DNA of 11,965 bases from Bacteroidota bacterium (GTDB lineage: Bacteria > Bacteroidota > Bacteroidia > Bacteroidales > VadinHA17), in the NCBI GenBank assembly GCA_030631445.1, contig DAOVLD010000030.1:1-11965 (forward strand), given 5' to 3'. The notes beneath the pieces are model-generated. The model ran no database searches. It worked only from the letters and a program-made list of their open reading frames with translations, and was not told the DNA's origin. Shown here piece by piece: positions 6,316 through 11,965 of the stretch. The first letter of the stretch is position 1, and each line of letters starts with the position of its first letter. The position numbers and the translations under genes were made by a program.

Positions 6316-7116
6316 ATGGCAAAAATTATTTCAATTGCAAATCAAAAAGGGGGAGTTGGAAAAACAACAACAACAATAAACCTGGCCGCCAGTCTGGCTA
6401 CTTTAGAGAACAAGGTGCTGATTATTGATAATGATCCCCAGGCAAATGCCTCATCAGGTATCGGTTTGGATATTAAAAAAATTAAGACAGGTATTTATGA
6501 ATGTCTTATTGATGATGTAAACCCCGGAAATATTATTTTAAACACTGAAATTGAGAATCTGGATATCATTCCATCACATATTGATTTAGTAGGTGCTGAA
6601 ATAGAATTGTTAAACATGCCCAACAGGGATAAAATGCTAAGGAAGGTTATAGATAAGATACCTAATGAATATGATTTTATATTGATTGATTGCTCACCAT
6701 CCCTGGGGCTGCTTACTGTTAATGCTCTTTCTGCTTCCGATTCGGTTATAATTCCTGTGCAATGTGAATATTTTGCTCTTGAAGGTTTGGGCAAACTCTT
6801 AAATACCATCAAAATTATTCAAACCAGGTTAAATAAAGATCTTGCAATTGAAGGTTTTCTTCTTACAATGTATGATTCAAGATTGCGCCTCGCTAATCAG
6901 GTTGTGGATGAAGTTAAATTGCATTTTCAGCAGATGGTATTTGAAACCATTATCCAGAGGAATGTTAAACTGAGTGAAGCGCCTAGTTTTGGAAAACCTG
7001 CTATTTTGTATGATGCAAGCTCAAGAGGTTCGGTTAACTTCCTGAATCTCGCTCGTGAGATCATGCAAAAGAATAACAAAACAAAGATTAAGAATTCTGA
7101 AAAAGTAATTGTGTAG
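6316..7116 (+). CDS. parA: chromosome-partitioning ATPase ParA (Soj type)
   Basis: ParA is a deviant Walker ATPase that binds DNA nonspecifically as an ATP dimer and moves or segregates ParB-bound origin regions. The 266-residue product has the deviant Walker A KGGVGKTT with signature lysine K11 and K16 (11-18), the switch I region DNDPQAN (38-44, usually D-x-DPQ) and the Walker B-like ILIDCSPSLG (122-131). Further family segments are PVQCEYFALEG (147-157) and RNVKLSEAPSFGKPAILYD, close to the C-terminus. No N-terminal HTH extension is present, as expected for chromosomal Soj-type proteins and unlike many plasmid ParAs. ATG 6316 leaves only three residues before the first beta strand. parB follows after 36 bp, so the two are probably one operon. 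Confidence 0.96.
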   Translation: MAKIISIANQKGGVGKTTTTINLAASLATLENKVLIIDNDPQANASSGIGLDIKKIKTGIYECLIDDVNPGNIILNTEIENLDIIPSHIDLVGAEIELLNMPNRDKMLRKVIDKIPNEYDFILIDCSPSLGLLTVNALSASDSVIIPVQCEYFALEGLGKLLNTIKIIQTRLNKDLAIEGFLLTMYDSRLRLANQVVDEVKLHFQQMVFETIIQRNVKLSEAPSFGKPAILYDASSRGSVNFLNLAREIMQKNNKTKIKNSEKVIV

Positions 7117-7152
7117 AATAAAATAAGTATTCCTATTAAATGAGATGTTAAT

Positions 7153-8031
7153 ATGGCAAGAAAAAATGCACTTGGAAGAGGTTTGGGAGCATTAATTGAT
7201 GATGCTGACATAGAAAAGTATGAGAATATTGATTCAATTTCAGATATCAATATTGATCTGATAGAAACAAATCCCTACCAGCCAAGATCAAAATTCGATG
7301 AGGAAGGATTAAATGAACTAGCTTCATCTATTAAGGAACTTGGAATAATACAACCTATTACTGTCAGGAAGCTGGCTAATGGGAGATTCCAGCTTATTAC
7401 CGGTGAAAGGCGCTACAGGTCTGCCATAATCGCCGGATTGAAAAAAATGCCTGCCTATTTTAGAACTGCTGATGACCAGGCTATGCTGGAACTGGCTCTG
7501 GTTGAAAATATTCAACGTGAAGATCTTGATTCTGTTGAAATTGCCATTAGTTATCAGAGACTTATCGAAGAGTGTCGGCTTACACAGGAAAATCTGAGTG
7601 ACAGGGTTGGAAGAAAAAGATCAACAATCTCAAATTATCTTCGTTTGCTGAAATTACCTGCCGAGATACAATTAGGTATCAGAGAGAAAAAGTTATCGAT
7701 GGGACATGCCCGTACTCTTATTAATATTGAAGACCCCCAAACCCAGATAAAAGTTTTTTACAGAGTTATTGATGAGGAACTTTCTGTGCGAAAAACGGAG
7801 GAATTGGTTCGTCAGATGAACAGGGATGCAAACAAAGATATTTCTAAAAATGAACGTAAGCAGAAAATAAATGAAGATTTTCAAGAGCTTTCTCAGCATC
7901 TTTCTAAATTTTTTAATGCTCAGGTTCAATTCAGAGTAAATGAAAACGGGAAAGGAAAAATTGTTATCCCGTTTGATAACACTGAAGAGATGGAGCGGAT
8001 TATTGGGATATTAGATCAACATAAGGGTTAA
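7153..8031 (+). CDS. parB: chromosome-partitioning protein ParB (Spo0J type)
   Basis: ParB is a CTP-dependent DNA clamp that loads at parS sites and recruits ParA and, in many bacteria, SMC. The 292-residue product starts with the basic MARKNALGRGLGALI motif, which in this family contacts ParA. The N-terminal CTPase domain includes NPYQPRSKFDEEGLNELASS (40-59), IIQPITVR (65-72), ITGERRYRSA (82-91) carrying the GERRxR nucleotide-binding motif, and ENIQREDLDSVE (118-129). The central helix-turn-helix spans about 143-166 (LTQENLSDRVGRKRSTISNY), and a C-terminal dimerisation segment covers about 246-290. It lies 36 bp after parA and 52 bp before the DUF5683 gene. No recognisable parS site is in this window. 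Confidence 0.96.
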   Translation: MARKNALGRGLGALIDDADIEKYENIDSISDINIDLIETNPYQPRSKFDEEGLNELASSIKELGIIQPITVRKLANGRFQLITGERRYRSAIIAGLKKMPAYFRTADDQAMLELALVENIQREDLDSVEIAISYQRLIEECRLTQENLSDRVGRKRSTISNYLRLLKLPAEIQLGIREKKLSMGHARTLINIEDPQTQIKVFYRVIDEELSVRKTEELVRQMNRDANKDISKNERKQKINEDFQELSQHLSKFFNAQVQFRVNENGKGKIVIPFDNTEEMERIIGILDQHKG

Positions 8032-8039
8032 TTTCTCTA

Positions 8040-8072
8040 TATTTGCTCACAATTGAATATTTTGAGCAAATA
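8040..8072 (+). promoter_or_regulatory. perfect 10-bp inverted repeat between parB and the DUF5683 gene
   Basis: tatttgctca (8040-8049) and tgagcaaata (8063-8072) are exact reverse complements around a 13-nt spacer. It begins 9 bp after the parB stop and ends 11 bp before the TTG start of the next gene. No T-run follows on the + strand, so it is not a standard intrinsic terminator. It could be an operator, an mRNA processing or stability hairpin, or a translation-control element. Confidence 0.7.
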
Positions 8073-8083
8073 CAGGAAGAAAA

Positions 8084-8743
8084 TTGAATCGAAAGACATT
8101 CTTTATAAAAATATTTTCTGCATTTTTTCTTTTTTTAATCCTTTCAGGAACAAATAAAGTATTGTCGCAGACGAAAGAAGGAAAAGAAGAAATAATACCT
8201 GTAGATTCAGCCGTACTTCAATTTCATTCACCAGCTAAAGCATCTCTCTATTCAGCAATTTTACCAGGATTAGGACAGTTCTATAATAAAAAATACTGGA
8301 AAATGCCTCTTGTATATGCCGGTTTTGGCGCACTTGGATATTCTGTCACATTTAACCAGAAAGGATATTCCAGGTATAAGAATGCTTACATTGATTTTAC
8401 TGATAAACTTCCTGAAACTCAACGCTATTTGGACGTTATTAGTGGAAATCTCAATCCGGCTGATTTTGATCCGGTTCTTCATCCTGATACATATGATCCT
8501 CAGCAGGAAAAGTGGTTCAGTGAACGGCTTACGAAGAATATGGACTTTTACCGCAGAAACCGCGACCTGTCATATATCGGACTGATTGGCTGGTACATTT
8601 TGAATATTGTGGATGCTACGGTTGATGCCCATTTATTTGATTATGATATTGGTGATGATCTGTCTATGAAAATCGAACCGCGACTATTATATTCAGGCAG
8701 AAATGCGAATACATTAGGCCTGCAGATTAGTATTGCATTTTAA
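8084..8743 (+). CDS. DUF5683 family membrane protein, function unknown
   Basis: Function is unknown. The 219-residue product has a signal peptide-like N-terminus (about 1-28, ending in VLSQ). The conserved block HSPAKASLYSAILPGLGQFYNKKYWK (48-73) recalls the DUF5683 family of Bacteroidota. A hydrophobic segment follows (74-90), then a tyrosine/charged middle region with FNQKGYSRYKNAY, a second hydrophobic helix (163-182, ending NIVDATVDAHLFDYD) and a beta-like C-terminus. It is probably anchored in the cell envelope. The start must be TTG 8084: the frame has a stop at 8063-8065 and no ATG before the signal peptide. The position after parAB and before a transglycosylase gene is an arrangement I recall from other Bacteroidota and suggests an envelope role, but this is inference. 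Confidence 0.85.
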   Translation: MNRKTFFIKIFSAFFLFLILSGTNKVLSQTKEGKEEIIPVDSAVLQFHSPAKASLYSAILPGLGQFYNKKYWKMPLVYAGFGALGYSVTFNQKGYSRYKNAYIDFTDKLPETQRYLDVISGNLNPADFDPVLHPDTYDPQQEKWFSERLTKNMDFYRRNRDLSYIGLIGWYILNIVDATVDAHLFDYDIGDDLSMKIEPRLLYSGRNANTLGLQISIAF

Positions 8744-8760
8744 GGTTTTTGTTATCTTTG
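8733..8760 (+). promoter_or_regulatory. Bacteroidota-type promoter for the transglycosylase gene
   Basis: TTG (8733-8735), a 17-bp spacer and TATCTTTG (8753-8760) match the Bacteroidota -33/-7 consensus TTG and TAnnTTTG. It overlaps the end of the DUF5683 gene. Transcription would start near 8767, giving a leader of about 110 nt that contains the GC-rich hairpin at 8784-8813. Confidence 0.7.
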
Positions 8761-8778
8761 ACGCCTGTTTTGGAAGAA

Positions 8779-8820
8779 AGTCGGCCCGTCCGACCGGAGT
8801 CATCCGGGCGGGCAGTCGGC
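8779..8820 (+). repeat. GC-rich hairpin flanked by a 7-bp direct repeat
   Basis: gcccgtccg (8784-8792) pairs with cgggcgggc (8805-8813) over nine bases, including one G-U, around a 12-nt loop. The stem is bracketed by exact copies of agtcggc (8779-8785 and 8814-8820). It is markedly more GC rich than its surroundings and lies in the leader of the transglycosylase mRNA. It has no T-run, so it is not an ordinary terminator. The flanking heptamer links it to the repeat at 5937-5964. Confidence 0.75.
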
Positions 8821-8879
8821 AACTAGTAAGTCATAAACATTAAAGTTTCAATACAATAAATTTTAGAAAAACAGGGGAA

Positions 8880-10430
8880 ATGAAGATATTACTGTACATC
8901 GTTTTATTGGCTTGTGTGGCAATGCCGTTTGAAGTTTACGGACAGAGAGATACTGTTGTTTTAGACGAGGAGGTATGGGATACCGGTTTTGACAAGAACC
9001 TTGATAGCCTTATGCAGTTATGGTATGTAAGGAATGCAGTTACTCCTGATAGTCTGAAACTGCCTGTGGCACTGGAAAATGATATAATAATTCCCGAGTA
9101 TCCGGATTCAGTTTATATTGAAAGACTTAGCAGAATACCCTCGGTATTACCACTTACCTACAATAATATTGTAAGAAATTATATTCATGTTTATACTAAA
9201 AAACGAAGAGACCGGCTGGAAGTAATGCTGGGACTTGCTGATTATTATTTCCCGGTTTTTGAGGAGATATTTGATTTCTACGGACTCCCTCCTGAACTAA
9301 AATATCTTGCAGTAATTGAATCAGCACTTAATCCCCGGGCTGTATCCAGGGTTGGTGCAACCGGTATGTGGCAGTTTATGTTTGGAACAGCAAAGGCTTA
9401 CGGTCTTACAGTAAATTCAATAGTTGATGAAAGGAGAGATCCGGTAAAATCAACACATGCTGCTGCCAGGTATTTAAGAGATCTGCATAATATTTATAAT
9501 GACTGGACTCTTGTTATCGCTGCATATAACTGCGGTCCGGGAAATGTGAACAAAGCAATCCGCCGTTCGGGAAGAAAAAAGAGTTATTGGGACCTGTATT
9601 ATTATTTACCCCGTGAAACACGTGGATATGTACCTGCTTATATTGCGGCTACTTACGCAATGAATTACTATGATGAGCATAATCTGTCACCAGGATCAAT
9701 CAGTCTTCCTCTTGCCGCGGATACCATAATGATCAATGATAATCTGCATCTTAAACAGGTGTCAGAGGTTCTTCAGGTACCTGTAAAACTGCTTAGAGAT
9801 ATGAATCCACAATATAAGAGAGATATTATTCCGGGTAAAAGCAGAAGTTTTGCCCTTAAGATACCGGTAAATCATACATTGGATTTTATTTCACTTCAGG
9901 ATTCCATCTTTGCGTATAAAGATTCAATATTCTTTAATCCCTCAAATACAATTATTAATCCTACCAGGTCAAGATATGTCCCTCAGGCACCTACCGGCAG
10001 AACAAAGTTGTATTATACCGTTAAATCAGGAGATACACCAGGTCATATTTCAGAATGGTATCATGTTGGATTATCAGATTTGCGTTACTGGAACGGGATA
10101 AGGAATATTATCCGGGTTGGCCGGAAACTGGTGGTTTATGTGCCTCCTTCAAAAGCTGAGAAGTACAGGAAAATTAATTCCATGACTTTTGCCGAAAAGC
10201 AAAGAACCATTGGAAAAAGTGTTCCCGTGCAGGCAAAGGCACAGGCTGATAATTCTATTCCGGATGATCAGGATTATGTATACTACAAGGTCAGGTATGG
10301 TGATAGTATCTGGGAAATTGCCCGTAAATTTCCCGGTGTGACTCAATCAGAAATTCTCCGGCTTAACAAACTGAGTAATTCTGACAAGATCCACCCCGGG
10401 CAACGTCTGAAAATCAAAAGAAAAAGTTGA
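8880..10430 (+). CDS. MltD-like lytic transglycosylase with LysM domains
   Basis: This exported enzyme would cleave peptidoglycan between MurNAc and GlcNAc, forming 1,6-anhydro ends. The 516-residue product has a signal peptide (about 1-21, EVYGQ). Its SLT domain (about 135-270) shows LKYLAVIESALNPRAVS with catalytic E147, GATGMWQFM (159-167), AARYLRDLHNIYNDWTLVIAAYNCGPGNV (195-223) and an ETRGYVPAY segment (246-254). A region near 288-330 (LKQVSEVLQVPVKLLRDMNP) may be a degenerate LysM. Two clear LysM domains follow, about 376-422 (YTVKSGDTPGHIS) and 466-513 (YYKVRYGDSIWEIA), for peptidoglycan binding. MKILLYIVLL at ATG 8880 is a standard signal start. The gene has its own promoter and follows the DUF5683 gene by 136 bp. 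Confidence 0.93.
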   Translation: MKILLYIVLLACVAMPFEVYGQRDTVVLDEEVWDTGFDKNLDSLMQLWYVRNAVTPDSLKLPVALENDIIIPEYPDSVYIERLSRIPSVLPLTYNNIVRNYIHVYTKKRRDRLEVMLGLADYYFPVFEEIFDFYGLPPELKYLAVIESALNPRAVSRVGATGMWQFMFGTAKAYGLTVNSIVDERRDPVKSTHAAARYLRDLHNIYNDWTLVIAAYNCGPGNVNKAIRRSGRKKSYWDLYYYLPRETRGYVPAYIAATYAMNYYDEHNLSPGSISLPLAADTIMINDNLHLKQVSEVLQVPVKLLRDMNPQYKRDIIPGKSRSFALKIPVNHTLDFISLQDSIFAYKDSIFFNPSNTIINPTRSRYVPQAPTGRTKLYYTVKSGDTPGHISEWYHVGLSDLRYWNGIRNIIRVGRKLVVYVPPSKAEKYRKINSMTFAEKQRTIGKSVPVQAKAQADNSIPDDQDYVYYKVRYGDSIWEIARKFPGVTQSEILRLNKLSNSDKIHPGQRLKIKRKS

Positions 10431-10466
10431 CGCAGCATTCCACCGGGGATATTAAATAACAATCAC

Positions 10467-10498
10467 TTGACTTACCCTCTATTTTTATCGTATCTTTA
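10467..10498 (+). promoter_or_regulatory. possible promoter for the activase gene
   Basis: TATCTTTA (10491-10498) differs from TAnnTTTG only at the last base, and a TTG lies at 10467-10469. The spacer of 21 bp is longer than the usual 17-19, so the call is weak. It would give a leader of about 100 nt. Confidence 0.3.
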
Positions 10499-10607
10499 TT
10501 TTTATAAATATCATCAGCAAGTGTTCATTTAAATATGTCAAAGTCTTTTTACTTATTGCATAATATTTATTTGTATGTATCAAGACTAAAATTAAGCATA
10601 TTACAAA

Positions 10608-11965
10608 ATGAATCCGGAAGAAGCATATAAACTTGAAAGAGATAAGATAATTCCTGCCTCACAGGACAGTTTGATAAAAGAAGATATCTCATCTCTCCCA
10701 CAAAATATTTCCACCTTAAAAGTTGAATCTTTGCAGGAAGATATTACAAGACGAAAGATCTTTATTGATACAGGGATTGAACATATTCACGTGAGAACCT
10801 ACGACTCATTTGCTGAGAATGATTCTGAAACATTAACAAAAAACATAATAATACCGAATAACGATAATATTCGGAAACTATTCAGGAAATCCGGGATTAT
10901 AGAGTTATTAAGGAACACAGGAAACTCGATAAACAATGGTATCGAATCAATATATATTACAGGAAAACTTTCGGAGATTACTAAAAAGGTATTAGGTCGT
11001 GGTGAATCGATTATGCCGGCAGCAGTTCTGTGGTCAGCAGCAAAATTCTTATTACGCAGGGAAAAAAACAGGGAATTGGAGACAATTGGTATTATAGATC
11101 TCTCTGCATCTGGTTATATGGTTATATGTATTGATAAGAACGAAGAATTGAAAGATGATCTGTTAATAGTAAATCCACGATGTGGAGCAGGAACCGGAAT
11201 CAATTTAAGCAGGATTTTAAGTAAACTGGACATTAACAAGGAAGATGTTGATCGTGTTTTGGTTGATTATCTGGGTACGGAGCGGAAAGCTGAACGTGAG
11301 CAGGTTCCTGTCAGATCTGACAGATGTGGAGTATTCAGTTCTTCAGCTACGATCTCTGACAAAAACCAGGGAATTCCTCTCGATCGTGCGCTGGCCATAA
11401 CAATGAAGTCTGAAGTAATGAAACCATGCAGGAAAATGTCCCGGGGGACAGATAAGGTATACCTGACAGGAGGAGTATTCATATGGCAGTATGCCAGAAA
11501 TTGTGCCGAAGATTTTTTGAAAGCCAACGGAGTAAAAGAGATTGTCTATGATGAGGAACAATCAATCATAATGACAGGGATGAAATATCTGGTGGAGAGC
11601 ATTGGGAAAGACAATTTTCGAAAACAGAGTGCAGTGCGATTGCGAAAACCTGATACCTTATTGGAATTGCCCTCTTTCAAAACATTAAAAGAAAAGTATG
11701 AAAAACAAGGATTGTATGAAAGGTTACCCAATCCGGAAATTGAAACTGTTTCGTCCGAAATATTTATGAATCTGCCGGTTAATATCGGTCTTGATATTGG
11801 TTCAGTCATGGCTAAGATTGTAGTAAACGATGACAGGACAGGGAAACTGCTGTTTCAAAATTTCTATGATAATCACGGGGATACCATTAATACAATAAAA
11901 CACATTTTCAGGAAACTAAAATCCAGGGGTATCGACAAATTAAGGATCCAAAACATTGGAATAAC
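10608..11965 (+). CDS. 2-hydroxyacyl-CoA dehydratase activase-like protein (BadF/BcrA ATPase family), 3' truncated by window end
   Basis: Only the first 452 residues are visible; family proteins with two such domains can be well over 1,000 residues. Such activases use ATP hydrolysis by an ASKHA domain carrying a [4Fe-4S] cluster to inject an electron into 2-hydroxyacyl-CoA dehydratases or related enzymes. Domain 1 (about 50-335) keeps RCGAGTG with C192, RCGVFSSSATIS with C240 and VYLTGGV (284-290), which align with the two Fe-S cysteines and adenosine motif of HgdC as I recall it. Its phosphate 1 motif reads D54-TGIEHIH instead of DxGSTxxK, and phosphate 2 reads D164-LSASG instead of DIGGQD, so its ATPase may be weak or lost. 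Domain 2 begins at about 391 with an intact GLDIGSVMAKIVV (D396, G398, S399, K403). The first 48 residues are an extra, polar extension. Start ATG 10608 is fixed by an upstream in-frame stop at 10593-10595. No dehydratase partner is in the window. Confidence 0.85.
   Translation, partial: MNPEEAYKLERDKIIPASQDSLIKEDISSLPQNISTLKVESLQEDITRRKIFIDTGIEHIHVRTYDSFAENDSETLTKNIIIPNNDNIRKLFRKSGIIELLRNTGNSINNGIESIYITGKLSEITKKVLGRGESIMPAAVLWSAAKFLLRREKNRELETIGIIDLSASGYMVICIDKNEELKDDLLIVNPRCGAGTGINLSRILSKLDINKEDVDRVLVDYLGTERKAEREQVPVRSDRCGVFSSSATISDKNQGIPLDRALAITMKSEVMKPCRKMSRGTDKVYLTGGVFIWQYARNCAEDFLKANGVKEIVYDEEQSIIMTGMKYLVESIGKDNFRKQSAVRLRKPDTLLELPSFKTLKEKYEKQGLYERLPNPEIETVSSEIFMNLPVNIGLDIGSVMAKIVVNDDRTGKLLFQNFYDNHGDTINTIKHIFRKLKSRGIDKLRIQNIGI

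Noticed and set aside
10786..10797. cacgtg core resembling a parS site
   Set aside because: Only the central six bases and a few flanking positions match the 16-bp parS palindrome, and it lies inside the activase coding sequence.
11267..11809. three - strand open frames in the last 700 bp
   Set aside because: They are opposite the activase frame, which has clear conserved motifs throughout this stretch.

Overview
The window reads as chromosomal DNA of a low-GC member of the Bacteroidota, most likely an anaerobic Bacteroidales-type organism. The evidence is: a DAHP synthase fused to an AroQ chorismate mutase, a small HAD protein of the Bacteroides BT0820 type, a ParA-ParB-DUF5683-LysM transglycosylase gene order, a promoter of the Bacteroidota TTG/TAnnTTTG type at 8733-8760, and the absence of clear Shine-Dalgarno sequences. 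A large 2-hydroxyacyl-CoA dehydratase activase-like gene at the right edge points to anaerobic metabolism. No tRNA, rRNA, CRISPR array, transposase or phage gene was seen.

Left part (1-5650), single housekeeping genes on both strands: the tail of an unidentified protein (1-153); the DAHP synthase/chorismate mutase (363-1469, +), which converges on phosphatidylserine synthase (1659-2420, -); a BT0820-like HAD hydrolase (2752-3198, +); a lipoprotein-type glutaminyl-peptide cyclotransferase (3446-4597, +), which converges on a diacylglycerol-kinase-family lipid kinase (4700-5647, -). Most gaps between these genes hold short imperfect tandem repeats with units of 7, 8, 9, about 11 or 12 bp, often as inverted pairs. 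One runs into the 3' end of the upstream gene.

Right part (5648-11965), all on the + strand: a 668-bp gap ends in an 11-bp-periodic set of DnaA-box-like 9-mers. It is followed by parA, parB and a DUF5683 membrane protein as a compact cluster, then a LysM lytic transglycosylase with its own good promoter and a GC-rich leader hairpin, then the first 452 codons of a two-ASKHA-domain CoA activase whose first ATPase domain looks degenerate although its two Fe-S cysteines are kept.

The cluster probably couples chromosome segregation (ParA/ParB) with envelope and cell-wall functions (DUF5683, transglycosylase). PssA and the lipid kinase both act in lipid metabolism but are not in one operon. No wholly new multi-gene system is evident. 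The most unusual items are the degenerate activase domain, the candidate DnaA-like array before parAB, and the variety of intergenic tandem repeats.
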